64,000 nt of DNA. It comes from Cognatilysobacter terrigena. Lineage in GTDB: Bacteria > Pseudomonadota > Gammaproteobacteria > Xanthomonadales > Xanthomonadaceae. The first letter of the stretch is position 1; every line of letters begins with the position of its first letter. Positions 15,140 through 28,063 of the stretch are shown here, piece by piece. Below the pieces are notes generated by a model. It worked only from the letters and a program-made list of their open reading frames with translations. It was not told the origin of the DNA and did not search any database. The translations under genes were made by a program, and so were the position numbers. Where the stretch lies: assembly GCF_004361065.1 (NCBI RefSeq), contig NZ_SELT01000006.1, positions 48,994 to 112,993 on the forward strand, in the 5' to 3' direction.

Positions 15140-16498
15140 TTACGAGTTCCCGTCGCGGCGCTGACGCGCTTCCGCACGCAGCTGGCGCAGCCGCGCCAGC
15201 TTCTCGCCCAGCTTGATCTCGAGGCCGCGATCGACGGGCCGGTAGTACTCGCGTTCGCCCATCGCATCGGGAAAGCCGGTCTGGTCCAGCGCGATGCCGC
15301 CTTCGGCGTCGTGGTCGTATTGGTAGCCCTTCGAGTAGCCGAGCGATTTCATGAGCTTGGTCGGCGCGTTGCGCAGGTGCATCGGCACCTCCTGCGTGCC
15401 GAGCTGGCGCACATCGGCGCGCGCTTCGTTCCATGCGACATAACCGGCGTTCGATTTGGCGGTCGTCGCGAGATAAATCACCACCTGCGCGAGCGCCAAT
15501 TCGCCTTCGGGACTGCCGAGGCGATCGAACGTCTCCCAGGCGTCGATGGCCATGTCGAGCGCGCGCGGATCGGCGAGCCCGATGTCCTCGACAGCCATGC
15601 GCGTGATGCGACGCGCGAGGTAATGCGGGTCCGCGCCGCCGTCGATCATGCGCGCGAACCAGTACAGCGCGGCGTCCGGGTTCGAGCTCCGCACGGATTT
15701 GTGCAGCGCCGAGATCTGGTCGTAGAACTGTTCGCCGCCCTTGTCGAAACGTCGCGTGCGATCGGCCAGGACCTGCGCGAGCGTCGTCTCGGTGATGCGG
15801 CCGCCCTCGCCCGTCGCGAGTTCGGCGGCGATTTCGAGCAGGGTCAGCGCGCGGCGGACGTCGCCATCGGCCGCGGTAGCGATCTGCCGAAGCAATTCGT
15901 CATCGACTTCGATGCCCTGCCCTCCGAGCCCGCGCTCCGCATCGTTCAACGCCCGATGCAGCGCTTCGACGAGATCGTCGACGGCCACGGCTTCCATCAC
16001 GTGCACGCGGCAGCGCGACAGCAACGCGGAGTTCAATTCGAACGACGGGTTCTCGGTGGTCGCGCCGACGAACACGATGGTGCCTCGCTCGATCGCAGGC
16101 AGGAACGCATCCTGCTGCGCTTTGTTGAAGCGATGCACCTCGTCGACGAAGAGCACGGTGCGGCGGCCTTGGGCGAAGCGATCGGCGGCCTCGGCGAGCA
16201 CCTGACGCACTTCGGGCAGACCGGATAGCACGGCGGAGATCGCGCGAAATTCGGCGTCGGCGTAGCGCGCGAGGAGCAGCGCCAGCGTCGTCTTGCCGCA
16301 ACCCGGCGGGCCCCAGAGCACCATCGAATGGATGCGGCCCGATTCGACCGCGCGCCTCAATGCCGAGTTCGGCGCGAGCAGGCGCTTCTGCCCGACCATC
16401 TCGTCGGGCGTGCGCGGACGCATGCGCTCGGCGAGCGGACGCATTGCGTCCACAGCAGCGTCGTCTTCGAAGAGGCGGGGCGTGGTGCGTTTGGCCAC
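15140..16498 (-). CDS. rarA: Replication-associated recombination ATPase RarA
   Basis: AAA+ ATPase related to the clamp-loader and RuvB families that acts at stalled replication forks (MgsA/WRNIP1 homologue). It has 452 residues from GTG 16496-16498. Walker A GPPGCGKT is at 63-70, Walker B VLFVDEVH near 115-122, sensor 1 is in GATTENP and the arginine finger in LLSRCRVH. The C-terminal tetramerisation domain holds YFARMIDGGADP, ARRITRMAVEDIGLADP and GYQYDHDAEGG, all hallmarks. Length matches E. coli RarA (447). It is the last gene of the ftsK-lolA-rarA region on this strand. In many gammaproteobacteria lolA and rarA are direct neighbours; here one unknown exported gene separates them. Confidence 0.97.
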   Translation of the reverse strand: MAKRTTPRLFEDDAAVDAMRPLAERMRPRTPDEMVGQKRLLAPNSALRRAVESGRIHSMVLWGPPGCGKTTLALLLARYADAEFRAISAVLSGLPEVRQVLAEAADRFAQGRRTVLFVDEVHRFNKAQQDAFLPAIERGTIVFVGATTENPSFELNSALLSRCRVHVMEAVAVDDLVEALHRALNDAERGLGGQGIEVDDELLRQIATAADGDVRRALTLLEIAAELATGEGGRITETTLAQVLADRTRRFDKGGEQFYDQISALHKSVRSSNPDAALYWFARMIDGGADPHYLARRITRMAVEDIGLADPRALDMAIDAWETFDRLGSPEGELALAQVVIYLATTAKSNAGYVAWNEARADVRQLGTQEVPMHLRNAPTKLMKSLGYSKGYQYDHDAEGGIALDQTGFPDAMGEREYYRPVDRGLEIKLGEKLARLRQLRAEARQRRDGNS

Positions 16499-16542
16499 GG
16501 CGTGCGGTGGGGGATCCGGGCCCGCACCTTACCAGCCGCGCG

Positions 16543-17250
16543 TCAGAGGCTCGCGATGCCCGTCGTGGTCGCCGACCACTCGCTACCCGGGCCGAGTTCG
16601 TAATGCACGCGCACCCAGCGATGCGACGTGTTGTCGTAGAGGCCCTGGACCTGCGCCGGCGTCGACCCGTCCGCGCCGAAGTCGACCAGGCCCGCGCCAT
16701 CGACGCGCACGAAACGACCGACGTCCGTCGCCTTGACCGCACCTGCCGTCCACTTGACCGGTTGGCTCTGGAACTCGGTCTTCAACGCCTTCGTGACTTG
16801 CGCGTCGAGCGACGTCGCGAGCGAGGAACCTGCCGCCACCGCCTTGCCATCGCCGCCGCCGAGTTCGAGCTGCGGATACGTCACCTCGGTGCTCGCCGTG
16901 TCGTACATCGCCGCGAAGCGGAACGGGATCCACTCGCCCTGCCCGTCGATGCGGAGGCGGCCATCCCCCGTAACCTGACGGTCCTGGATGCTGGCGGGCC
17001 GCACGTCGACCTTGCCGAGCTGCACGAGCACGTCCGAGGTGTCGAACTGGCGCGTGATGCTGCCGATGACGGCTGCAGCGATGGCGTCGTCCACCTGTTC
17101 GCGCGTCTGGACGCGGGCAGTCGGGGCCGGTGCCGTCGGCTGCGCCACCAGCGGGGCAGCGTTGGCCATCGGACGATGCCCCGCGACGAGCGAGGTGGCG
17201 GCGAGAGCGGAGAACGTACCGACCGAGAGGAGCGTGCTGCGAAGCGGCAT
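16543..17250 (-). CDS. Exported protein of unknown function
   Basis: Protein of 235 residues from ATG 17248-17250 with a Sec signal peptide of roughly 30 residues (hydrophobic stretch ALAATSLVAG, then an Ala/Pro-rich region to PAPTAR). The mature part appears as an alpha/beta domain with no Cys, a helix RQFDTSDVLVQLG, strands around GRLRIDGQGEWIPFRFAAMYD, and an ending like RWVRVHYELG. I do not recognise the family. The gene is preceded by the lolA terminator and followed 44 bases later by rarA. It may have its own promoter and could be co-transcribed with rarA. A periplasmic location is the only firm inference. Confidence 0.78.
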   Translation of the reverse strand: MPLRSTLLSVGTFSALAATSLVAGHRPMANAAPLVAQPTAPAPTARVQTREQVDDAIAAAVIGSITRQFDTSDVLVQLGKVDVRPASIQDRQVTGDGRLRIDGQGEWIPFRFAAMYDTASTEVTYPQLELGGGDGKAVAAGSSLATSLDAQVTKALKTEFQSQPVKWTAGAVKATDVGRFVRVDGAGLVDFGADGSTPAQVQGLYDNTSHRWVRVHYELGPGSEWSATTTGIASL

Positions 17251-17416
17251 TGCAGTGACCTTGCTGACACGACAGATCGCGTGTGAAGGTCACTCTCGGG
17301 ACGCCCGCGTCGATGTTTCGTGATAACGCGCGCCAGAAAAATTCAATCTTTCCAAACGGTTAAGGGACGTTTCGATCCCTTCACCGAACGGTCGCCGCAG
17401 CGGGACGGGCGGCACG

Positions 17417-17440
17417 AAAAAGGGGCGGTCGCCCGCCCCT
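17417..17440 (-). terminator. Rho-independent terminator of lolA
   Basis: A 7-bp stem (AGGGGCG / CGCCCCT) is followed on the minus strand by TTTTT, 26 bases past the lolA stop codon. Confidence 0.75.
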
Positions 17441-17465
17441 TCTCTACGATCGATCGGCGTTGCGA

Positions 17466-18089
17466 TCAGCCGCCGATGACGTCCACGCCCTTCGGTACGG
17501 CGAAGCGGAATGTCGCAGGCGGAAGCGGCGCGTTGCGCTTCCAGTCGGTGAAGCTGATATCCGTGCGCTGGCCCAGCTGGTCGACCACCTGCATCTTCGC
17601 CAGACCGGCCGGCCCGAAGCCGAGCTTCGCGCTGCGGAAACCGGACGACGAGGCGTCGCCCTTCGGCGTCAGCGACAGCCACTGCAGGCCATTGGCGACG
17701 CCGGCGTCCTGCACCTTGAACTGGGCATCCAGACGGGCCGGATCGGTCAGCGCGGCAAGCGGACTGGTGCGTTCTTCCGCACCCTGCGGACGCTTGGTCA
17801 CCTGCTGCAGGTCGGGTTCGTAGATCCACACGGTCGTGCCGTCCGCCACGATCTGCTGCGGATAAGGCTTCGCGTATTCCCAGCGGAACTGCTTCGGCGC
17901 CGACAGCGACACGCGCCCGCTGCTGGTCTCCTTGAGCTTGCCCCGCTGGTCGAAGACCTGCTGGGTGAAGCGGCCGTCGAGCGTCTTCAGGCCCTTGGTG
18001 AACGTGTTGAGCTGGTCGCGCGCGCCGGCGGACGCGCTGCCCGCGATGAGCATCAGGCCGGCGGCGGCAAGGGTCGTCATGGAACGCAT
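17466..18089 (-). CDS. lolA: Outer-membrane lipoprotein carrier protein LolA
   Basis: Periplasmic chaperone that takes lipoproteins from the LolCDE ABC transporter and hands them to the outer membrane. It has 207 residues from ATG 18087-18089, chosen for the GGAG 6 bases upstream and the signal peptide MRSMTTLAAAGLMLIAGSASA that starts there. Family features are LDGRFTQQVFDQRG near the mature N-terminus and RVSLSAPKQFRWEYAKPYPQQIVADG. The strand ending VTKRP and the final FRFAVPKGVDVI also fit. Length fits E. coli LolA (203). It follows ftsK by 102 bases and ends in a terminator. Confidence 0.95.
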   Translation of the reverse strand: MRSMTTLAAAGLMLIAGSASAGARDQLNTFTKGLKTLDGRFTQQVFDQRGKLKETSSGRVSLSAPKQFRWEYAKPYPQQIVADGTTVWIYEPDLQQVTKRPQGAEERTSPLAALTDPARLDAQFKVQDAGVANGLQWLSLTPKGDASSSGFRSAKLGFGPAGLAKMQVVDQLGQRTDISFTDWKRNAPLPPATFRFAVPKGVDVIGG

Positions 18090-18191
18090 GGCGATCTCCA
18101 AAAAGGTCTGCCGCGAGTCTGTGCGGCGCTTCATGAACAGGGTGCGAGTGTCGGCCCGATCGCCGAATTCGTCTTCAGCGCGACGCCAGCC

Positions 18192-20561
18192 TCAGTGCTT
18201 CGGCGGCGGCGGCGCAAGCACGCTTCGGTCGCCGTTGTGCTCCGGCGGGCTCACGACGCCGGCGGCTTCCATCGCCTCGATCAGTCGTGCGGCGCGGTTG
18301 TAGCCGATCTTGAGGCGGCGCTGGACGCCGGAAATCGAGGCGCGACGGCTCTCCGTGACGATCCGCACCGCCTCGTCGTACAGCGGGTCGGATTCGTCGC
18401 CACCGCCGCCGCTCGATTCCGGAAGGCCGGTCGGTCCGACGACCACGCCGTCGCCCATCGTCTGCACTTCCTCGAGCACACCCTCGATGTAGTCCGGCCC
18501 GCCGCCGATCTGCTTGAGGTGCTCGACGACGCGATGCACTTCCTCGTCCGACACGAACGCGCCGTGCACGCGCTCCGGCATCGACGTACCCGGCGGCATG
18601 TACAGCATGTCGCCGTGGCCCAGCAGTGTTTCCGCGCCGGACTGGTCGAGGATCGTGCGGGAGTCGATCTTGCTCGACACCTGGAATGCGATGCGCGTCG
18701 GGATGTTGGCCTTGATCAGGCCGGTGATGACGTCGACCGATGGGCGCTGCGTCGCGAGGATCAGGTGGATGCCCGCCGCGCGCGCCTTCTGCGCAAGGCG
18801 CGCAATCAGCTCTTCGACCTTCTTGCCGACGATCATCATCATGTCGGCGAATTCGTCGATGAACACGACGATGTACGGCAGCGGTTCCAGCGGACGCGGC
18901 GCCTCGCCGGCTTCCGCGTTCGGACGGAACAGCGGGTCCATCAGTGGTTGGCCGGCGTTGATCGCGTCGGTCACCTTCTTGTTGAAGCCCGACAGGTTGC
19001 GCACGCCGACCGCCGACATCAGCTTGTAGCGGCGCTCCATCTCCGCCACGCACCAACGCAGGCCGTTCGCGGCCTCCTTCATGTCCGTCACGACCGGCGC
19101 CAGCAGGTGCGGGATGCCCTGGTAGACGCTGAGCTCCAGCATCTTCGGGTCGATCATCAGCATGCGGACGTCCTTGGCGGACGCCTTGTAGAGCAGCGAC
19201 AGCACCATCGCGTTGACCGCGACGGACTTGCCCGAGCCGGTCGTACCCGCGACCAGCAGGTGCGGCATGCGCGCGAGGTCTGCGACGGTCGGCCGCCCGG
19301 CGATGTCCTTGCCGAGCGCCAGCGTCAGCGGGCTGGTCGACTTGTCGTACTCCTTGGACCGCAGGAGTTCGGACAGGTAGATCATTTCCCGGCTGACGTT
19401 CGGGATCTCCAGGCCGATCACCGACTTGCCCGGAATCACGTCCACCACACGCACAGACTTTACTGAAAGTCCGCGCGCTATGTCCTTGTCCAGACTGGAA
19501 ATCTGGCTGACTTTGATGCCCGGGGCGGGTTCGATTTCGAATCGCGTGATGACCGGGCCCGGATATGCACCCACTACGTGAGCATCGATCCGGAAGTCCT
19601 TGAGATTGAACTCGATTTGGCGCGACAGCGTCCCGAGCGTGTCGGTGTCGTAGCCCTTCGGCTGCGGCTTGGGATCATCCAGCAGCGCGAGCGGCGGAAT
19701 GCCGGTGCCGTCGGGCACGTGGAACAGCGGAATCTGCTGCTCGCGCTTGGCGCGCTCGCTCTTCTCCACCACCGGCGCCGGCGGCGGCTCGATCTTGACC
19801 GGCTCCCGCTTCTCGCGCTTTTCGGTCTCGACCTTCCGGACCTTTTCGCGCTCCTCGCGGAGGACGCTGACCTCGCGACGCTCTACGACCTCGCGCGCGC
19901 TGCGTCGGAACACCTTGGAGACGAACGGACCTGCGGCGACCATCAGGCCGCCGAGGCGGTCCATCACGTGCAGCCACGACAGGCCCGTCGCCAGCGTCAC
20001 GGACGTCAGCAACAGCGCCAGCAGGAAGAGATTGCCGCCGAGACGGCCGAAGCCGCGACCCAGCGAATTTCCGACGAGTCGGCCGAGGATGCCGCCGGCC
20101 TGCGAGACGTCTTCGGTGATGCCCAGGCGTAGATGCAGCAGCCCGGTCATCGCGATGAGGAACGCGACGAGTCCGACCAGGCGCAACGCTGGAGTGAGGT
20201 CGCTCTTCTCCGGCTCGGGATCCTTCTGGAACATCGCGATCCAGACGATCGCGCCGAGCACCAGCGGCAGCAGATAGGCCGCGTAGCCGAACAGGTTGAA
20301 GAGGATGTCGGCGACGATCGCGCCGATTCGCCCGCCGAGGTTGTGCAGCGGCGCAGTCACCGCGCCCGAACTCGTCCAGCCCGGATCCTGCCGCGAATAA
20401 CTGAAGAGTGTCGCGACCAGGTACAGCAGCGCGGGCGCGATGAAGATCAGCGCGATGTCGCGCGCCATGCGCTGGCGCCCCGGCGACATGCCGGGCCGGG
20501 GCTGGGACGGTGAAGCCGCGTTCGCGGCCTTCTTGCGGGTTGCGGCTGGCGCCTGCGCCAC
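18192..20561 (-). CDS. ftsK: DNA translocase FtsK
   Basis: Septum-located motor that pumps chromosome termini and activates XerCD recombination. It has 789 residues, probably from GTG 20559-20561. The N-terminus has four membrane helices (about 30-170). A charged Lys/Glu/Arg linker (about 210-270) is much shorter than that of E. coli, which explains the smaller size. The RecA-like motor has Walker A GTTGSGKS (Lys445) and Walker [15 protein letters not shown]. The final 65 residues are the winged-helix gamma domain that reads KOPS ([22 protein letters not shown]). The family signature [15 protein letters not shown] is present. The gene is upstream of lolA on the same strand, as in E. coli. Confidence 0.97.
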   Translation of the reverse strand: MAQAPAATRKKAANAASPSQPRPGMSPGRQRMARDIALIFIAPALLYLVATLFSYSRQDPGWTSSGAVTAPLHNLGGRIGAIVADILFNLFGYAAYLLPLVLGAIVWIAMFQKDPEPEKSDLTPALRLVGLVAFLIAMTGLLHLRLGITEDVSQAGGILGRLVGNSLGRGFGRLGGNLFLLALLLTSVTLATGLSWLHVMDRLGGLMVAAGPFVSKVFRRSAREVVERREVSVLREEREKVRKVETEKREKREPVKIEPPPAPVVEKSERAKREQQIPLFHVPDGTGIPPLALLDDPKPQPKGYDTDTLGTLSRQIEFNLKDFRIDAHVVGAYPGPVITRFEIEPAPGIKVSQISSLDKDIARGLSVKSVRVVDVIPGKSVIGLEIPNVSREMIYLSELLRSKEYDKSTSPLTLALGKDIAGRPTVADLARMPHLLVAGTTGSGKSVAVNAMVLSLLYKASAKDVRMLMIDPKMLELSVYQGIPHLLAPVVTDMKEAANGLRWCVAEMERRYKLMSAVGVRNLSGFNKKVTDAINAGQPLMDPLFRPNAEAGEAPRPLEPLPYIVVFIDEFADMMMIVGKKVEELIARLAQKARAAGIHLILATQRPSVDVITGLIKANIPTRIAFQVSSKIDSRTILDQSGAETLLGHGDMLYMPPGTSMPERVHGAFVSDEEVHRVVEHLKQIGGGPDYIEGVLEEVQTMGDGVVVGPTGLPESSGGGGDESDPLYDEAVRIVTESRRASISGVQRRLKIGYNRAARLIEAMEAAGVVSPPEHNGDRSVLAPPPPKH

Positions 20562-20607
20562 GTGAGATGCAGCCTTAGGTCGAGCGTCTTAGTCGTTGAA
20601 TATACGT

Positions 20608-20641
20608 GAAAACCGGCGCCGCATAAGGCCGACGCCGGTTT
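20608..20641 (-). terminator. Rho-independent terminator downstream of ald
   Basis: An 8-bp stem (AACCGGCG / CGCCGGTT) plus further pairing in the loop is followed by TTTT on the minus strand, about 60 bases after the ald stop codon and before ftsK. Confidence 0.65.
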
Positions 20642-20700
20642 CCTGAGGTCGCGCAGTGCGACCGGTACCGCGGATTGTGTCGGGGCGCCGTCTCAGGCGC

Positions 20701-21768
20701 TCAGAGCACCATGTCCTGCAGCGCCGGATGGACGATCTTGCCGCCCTCGACGTTGATGCCGCGCACCAGCGCCTGATTGCCGCGCCAGTCGCCGCCGGCC
20801 AGCTTGTTCACCCACGGCAGGATCGCGGCGCAGATCGCCTGCGACGAGGTCTGCGGCACGGCGCCCGGCATGTTCGTCACGCAGAAGTGGGTGACGCCCT
20901 CTTCGACGTAGGTCGGTTCCTTCCAGGTGGTCGGACGCGACGTCTCGAAGCAACCGCCCTGGTCGATCGCGAGGTCGACGACGACCGAACCGTCCTCCAT
21001 GCCCTTCAGCATCTCGCGCGTCATCACGTGCGGCGCCTTCGCGCCGGTCACGAGCACGGCGCCGATCACGAGGTCGGCCGACGCAACTTCGCGCGCCACG
21101 ACGTCGTGATACGGATACAGCGCGGTGACGTTGTTGCCGAGGCGCATCATCTCGTCCATGCGGTCTTCGCGCATTTCGAAGACCGTGACGTTCGCCCCGC
21201 CCGCCGCCGCGAGCGCCGCCGACGCGCCGCCGGCGCGACCCGCACCGAACACGACGACCTTGCCGCGCTCCGTCGCCGACAGGCCACCGAGCAGCTTGCC
21301 CTTGCCGCCCATGGGCTGATGCAGAAGGTGCGTACCGACCTGCACGCCGATCTTGCCGGCGATGACGGACATCGGCGCCAGCAGCGGCAGGTCGCCGTTC
21401 GGCAGCTCGACCGTCTCGAACGCGACGCCGGTCAGGCCGATGTCGAGCAGTTGCTTCGTCAGCGTCGGCTCGGCGGCGAGGTGGAGGTAGCAGAACAGCA
21501 GGTGATCCTTGCGCAGATGCGCGAGGTCGCCGGCGATCGGTTCCTTCACCTTCACGATCATCTCGCCCTTCTCATAGAGAGCGGCGGCGTCCGGCGCGAT
21601 CTTGACGCCCAGACGGGTGTACTCGTCGTCCTTGAAGCCGCTCTTCAGGCCCGCGCCCTGCTCCAGCCACACTTCGTGGCCGCGCTTGACGAGGTCGCCG
21701 GCAGCCGCCGGCACGAGCGCGACGCGCCCTTCGAGGGTCTTGGTTTCCTTCGGTACACCGATGCGCAT
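20701..21768 (-). CDS. ald: Alanine dehydrogenase
   Basis: NAD-dependent enzyme that interconverts L-alanine and pyruvate plus ammonia. It has 355 residues from ATG 21766-21768 (MRIGVPKETKTLEGRVAL, the canonical start). The substrate-binding Arg and Lys are in EGRVAL and KVKEP; the catalytic His is in CYLHLAAEP. The Rossmann fold is VVVFGAGRAGGASAALAAAGGA, and an Asp in IDQGGCFETSRPT lies at the active site. The C-terminus is about 15 residues shorter than in Bacillus Ald (378 residues). The distinctive PPGAV-like loop reads MPGAVPQTSSQAI. It is divergent from trxB across 216 bases and has its own terminator. Confidence 0.95.
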   Translation of the reverse strand: MRIGVPKETKTLEGRVALVPAAAGDLVKRGHEVWLEQGAGLKSGFKDDEYTRLGVKIAPDAAALYEKGEMIVKVKEPIAGDLAHLRKDHLLFCYLHLAAEPTLTKQLLDIGLTGVAFETVELPNGDLPLLAPMSVIAGKIGVQVGTHLLHQPMGGKGKLLGGLSATERGKVVVFGAGRAGGASAALAAAGGANVTVFEMREDRMDEMMRLGNNVTALYPYHDVVAREVASADLVIGAVLVTGAKAPHVMTREMLKGMEDGSVVVDLAIDQGGCFETSRPTTWKEPTYVEEGVTHFCVTNMPGAVPQTSSQAICAAILPWVNKLAGGDWRGNQALVRGINVEGGKIVHPALQDMVL

Positions 21769-21969
21769 TGCTGTCTCCGTGACGCCGCGGCCGCGGAGCG
21801 GCGAAGGCGCGAGTCTTCGTGGGGATGGGCTGCGGTGTTGCGACACCGCGCCTTGTGCTGCCGTCATGCGACCGCCAAGCTATGGCGCGTCCCGGCGTCC
21901 ATTCGCGGCGGCGGAATGATGGGCCTTCAGACCCGTCGTTCCACCTGCCGAAATGCACGCATCACATAA

Positions 21970-22938
<969 letters not shown>

Positions 22939-22959
22939 CGCCGGCAGGCGCGCGCCGCG

Positions 22960-24090
22960 ATGACGTTGCGCGCGCGCTGGATCGATCGCATCGCGGATGT
23001 CGAGGCGTCCGCATGGGATGCGCTCGCGGGCGACGCACATCCCTTCGTCCGCCACGCGTTTCTGTCGGGCCTCGAATCGACCGGCTGCATCCAGCCGCGC
23101 ATGGGCTGGACGCCGCGTCATCTGACGTTCTGGGACGGCAGCGATCTCGTCGCGGCGGCGCCCTGCTATGCCAAGACCAACTCCCACGGCGAATTCGTGT
23201 TCGATCACGCGTGGGCGCATGCCTACGCGCGCTACGGCCTCGACTACTTCCCGAAGCTTCTCTGCGCCGTGCCCTACTCGCCCGTGACCGGCCCGCGCCT
23301 GCTCGCGCGCGACGCCGGGGGGAAGCGTGCACTCGTCGACGCGCTGCGCGATGCCTGTGGCGACGGCTATTCGTCCGCACACGTGAACTTCCACGTCGCG
23401 CAGGACGACGCGGCCTTCGACGCCGACTGGCTCGAACGTCTCGACGTCCAGTACCACTGGGAAAACACCGGCGACTGGCGCGACTTCGACACCTTCCTCG
23501 CCACGATGGACCACAAGCACCGCAAGAACATCCGGCAGGAACGCGCCAAAGTCGCGCGGTCAGGCGTCGCGGTCCGCATCGTCCACGGTGACGAAGCCTC
23601 GGACGCCGACCTCGAGGCGATGCACCACTTCTACCTGCAGACGTTCGCCGAATACGGCAATCGGCCAGCGATCACACTCGGCTTCCTGCAGCACCTCGCG
23701 CGCACGATGCCGCAATCGCTCGTCATCATCCTGGCGGAGCGCGAGGGCCGCCCGATCGCCGGAGCACTCTGCCTGCGGGGCGCCGACACGCTGTACGGCC
23801 GCTACTGGGGCAGCATCGAGCAGCACCCCGGCCTGCACTTCGAAACCTGCTACTACCAGGGCCTCGACTACTGCCTGCGCGAAGGCCTGCGTCGTTTCGA
23901 ACCCGGCGCGCAGGGCGAGCACAAGCTGTCCCGCGGCTTCCTGCCTACGCTGACGCGGAGTCGACACTGGATCGGTGAGCCCGCGTTCCGCGAAGCGCTC
24001 GCCGGCTGGTGCGCCGAAGAGCGCGAGGCGATCTGTTCGTACGCGCGCCAACTCGAGCGCAGCAGCCCGTTTCGACAGGTGGACGCGTGA
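22960..24090 (+). CDS. GNAT-superfamily protein of the DUF482/COG3146 family
   Basis: Predicted acyltransferase of 376 residues from ATG 22960, of the large family with two diverged GNAT halves related to FemAB-type enzymes. Typical features are the start WIDRIADVEASAWDAL, the stretch HPFVRHAFLSGLE, the KTNSHGEFVFDHAWA segment, KHRKNIRQERAKV and the ending GEHKLSRGFLPT with SRHWI. Substrate is not known for the family. The stop overlaps the aat start as GTGA, so the two are translationally coupled. A link with N-end-rule aminoacyl transfer is suggested by position only. Confidence 0.88.
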   Translation: MTLRARWIDRIADVEASAWDALAGDAHPFVRHAFLSGLESTGCIQPRMGWTPRHLTFWDGSDLVAAAPCYAKTNSHGEFVFDHAWAHAYARYGLDYFPKLLCAVPYSPVTGPRLLARDAGGKRALVDALRDACGDGYSSAHVNFHVAQDDAAFDADWLERLDVQYHWENTGDWRDFDTFLATMDHKHRKNIRQERAKVARSGVAVRIVHGDEASDADLEAMHHFYLQTFAEYGNRPAITLGFLQHLARTMPQSLVIILAEREGRPIAGALCLRGADTLYGRYWGSIEQHPGLHFETCYYQGLDYCLREGLRRFEPGAQGEHKLSRGFLPTLTRSRHWIGEPAFREALAGWCAEEREAICSYARQLERSSPFRQVDA

Positions 24091-24836
24091 GTCCGCTGCG
24101 CCTTCCCTGGCTGGACACACGGCCAGACGCGCCGTTCCCGGATCCTGCGACCGCCCTGCGCGAGCCCGACGGACTGCTCGCCATCGGCGGGGACCTGCAT
24201 CCGATGCGCCTGCTCGCCGCCTACCGCGCCGGGATTTTTCCCTGGTTCTCGGAGGGCGAGCCGCCGTTGTGGTGGTCGCCGGATCCGCGCACGGTGTTCC
24301 GCACGGATCACGTTGCGACATCGCGCCGCTTCCGTCGCGGCCTGCGGACCTGCGGCTGGATCGTGCGCGCCGACACGGCATTCGAAGCCGTGATCGAGCG
24401 CTGCGCGAGCGTGCCTAGGCCCGGCCAGCATGGCACATGGATCACCGTCGCGATGCGCGAGGCCTACATCCGCCTGCACCGTCTCGGTCACGCCCATTCG
24501 GTCGAGGCCTGGGACGGCAACGGGCTGGTCGGTGGCATCTACGGCGTGGCGATCGGGCGCATGTTCTTCGGCGAGAGCATGTTCAGCCTGCGACCCGAGG
24601 GCTCGAAAGTGGCGATCGCAGGGCTGGCCCATCGGCTGGCCGGCTGGGGCTGGCCGCTGATGGACGCGCAGGTCGAAAACCCGCATCTGCTGTCGCTGGG
24701 TGCGGAACGATGGCCGCGGCCGGCGTTCCTCGAGGCGGTCGCGTCGCTGGTGGATCGCCCCGGCCTCGAGGGCACCTGGACCGAGGTGTTCGGCGACCTC
24801 CCCGCCCGCGAGCTCTCGCGCCCGCCCGCCACGTGA
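24087..24836 (+). CDS. aat: Leucyl/phenylalanyl-tRNA-protein transferase
   Basis: Transfers Leu or Phe from tRNA to N-terminal Arg or Lys of proteins, making them N-end-rule substrates of ClpAP. It has 249 residues from GTG 24087-24089, which overlaps the preceding stop codon. Motifs visible are FPDPATALREPDGLLAIGGD and AYRAGIFPWFSEGEPPLWWSPDPR. The core motif HSVEAWDGNGLVGGIYGVA-x-GRMFFGESMF also appears, with the catalytic Asp/Gln region DAQVENPH. The neighbourhood matches the function: clpA and clpS, which deliver these substrates, are encoded just downstream on the opposite strand. Length is close to E. coli Aat (234). Confidence 0.97.
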   Translation: MSPLRLPWLDTRPDAPFPDPATALREPDGLLAIGGDLHPMRLLAAYRAGIFPWFSEGEPPLWWSPDPRTVFRTDHVATSRRFRRGLRTCGWIVRADTAFEAVIERCASVPRPGQHGTWITVAMREAYIRLHRLGHAHSVEAWDGNGLVGGIYGVAIGRMFFGESMFSLRPEGSKVAIAGLAHRLAGWGWPLMDAQVENPHLLSLGAERWPRPAFLEAVASLVDRPGLEGTWTEVFGDLPARELSRPPAT

Positions 24837-24847
24837 ACCCGGGCGTT

Positions 24848-24877
24848 TTGCGCCGGTTCCGCCCCGCGTGGCACAAT
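24848..24877 (+). promoter_or_regulatory. Possible sigma70 promoter of infA
   Basis: A TTGCGC element and a CACAAT element are separated by 18 bases and lie 43 bases upstream of the infA start. They match the -35/-10 consensus only moderately. Confidence 0.35.
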
Positions 24878-24920
24878 CCACGGCTTCCTACGCCCGTTTC
24901 AGCACCACTCCAAGGACCCC

Positions 24921-25139
24921 ATGGCAAAAGACGACGTGATCGAATTCGAAGGCACCGTGTCGGAAACACTTCCGAACACGATGTTCCGCGTTCGCCTCGA
25001 AAACGGCCACGAGATCATTGCCCACATCTCCGGTCGCATGCGGAAGAACTACATCCGCATCCTCACCGGTGACCGGGTCAAGGTCGAAATGACGCCGTAC
25101 GACCTCACCAAGGGCCGTATCACCTACCGCATGAAGTAA
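24921..25139 (+). CDS. infA: Translation initiation factor IF-1
   Basis: Binds the ribosomal A site during initiation together with IF-2 and IF-3. It has 72 residues, exactly the family length, from ATG 24921 ([13 protein letters not shown]). It is a single S1-like OB fold with the conserved [25 protein letters not shown] core and the ending [11 protein letters not shown]. It is monocistronic between a likely promoter and a strong bidirectional terminator. The aat-infA-clpA-clpS neighbourhood is the usual one in gammaproteobacteria. Confidence 0.98.
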   Translation: MAKDDVIEFEGTVSETLPNTMFRVRLENGHEIIAHISGRMRKNYIRILTGDRVKVEMTPYDLTKGRITYRMK

Positions 25140-25157
25140 TCGCGGCGATGCAGGCAT

Positions 25158-25187
25158 GAAAAAGGCGGCCCGAAGGCCGCCTTTTTC
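25158..25187. terminator. Bidirectional terminator between infA and clpA
   Basis: A 10-bp perfect stem (AAAGGCGGCC / GGCCGCCTTT) has A-run on the left and T-run on the right. It serves both infA on the plus strand and clpA on the minus strand. Confidence 0.9.
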
Positions 25188-25213
25188 GTTTCCATCTTTG
25201 CGAACCGTGACCG

Positions 25214-27493
<2,280 letters not shown>

Positions 27494-27555
27494 GTGGAAG
27501 CCTCCGAAGCGTCTGCGTTACCAGATGGGGGCCGGTAGCGCGGTTTAAACCGCTT

Positions 27556-27888
27556 TTAGGCCTTTTCCATCGTGCACAACAAGGGATGCTGGTTGATCCT
27601 TGCGTATTCGTTCACCTGCGACACTTTCGATTCGGCAATCTCGCGCGTGAAAACCCCGCAAACGCCGCGGCCGCGGGTGTGCACGTGGAGCATGACCTGC
27701 GTCGCTTTTTCGATATTCATCGCAAAAAACCGCGTCAGGACGTCGACGACGAAGTCCATCGGCGTGTAGTCGTCGTTCAGCAAGAGCACCGAATACATCG
27801 GCGGCGGCGCGACTTCCGGCCGGCTGGTCTCGACCGCAAGGCCGTGCTGCCCGTGATGATCCTGTTCGTGCGAGGTGTGCTTCGGCAT
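27556..27888 (-). CDS. clpS: ClpA adaptor ClpS
   Basis: N-recognin adaptor that binds N-terminal Leu, Phe, Tyr or Trp and delivers substrates to ClpA. It has 110 residues from ATG 27886-27888. The flexible, His-rich N-terminus (about 1-28) leads into [21 protein letters not shown], where the NDDYTPM segment builds the N-degron pocket. Then come [19 protein letters not shown] and the Ala/Glu-rich helix. The order is clpS then clpA on the minus strand, probably one transcript. Between them lies a 14-bp perfect palindrome (27540-27553) that might modulate readthrough. Confidence 0.97.
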   Translation of the reverse strand: MPKHTSHEQDHHGQHGLAVETSRPEVAPPPMYSVLLLNDDYTPMDFVVDVLTRFFAMNIEKATQVMLHVHTRGRGVCGVFTREIAESKVSQVNEYARINQHPLLCTMEKA

Positions 27889-28063
27889 CGCGCCAGTATA
27901 AGTCGCGCGACATGGACGGCCGACGCACGGCCCCGGCAGAATGCCGCTTTGGATTCATGGGAACGATCATGGCGCGCAGTCCCGACCGCAACGTTCCGAT
28001 GGCGACACTGTGCATCTCGCGCGTCTCGTCTGGTGCGACGCTCGTCGCACGGAGCGCCCTCGC

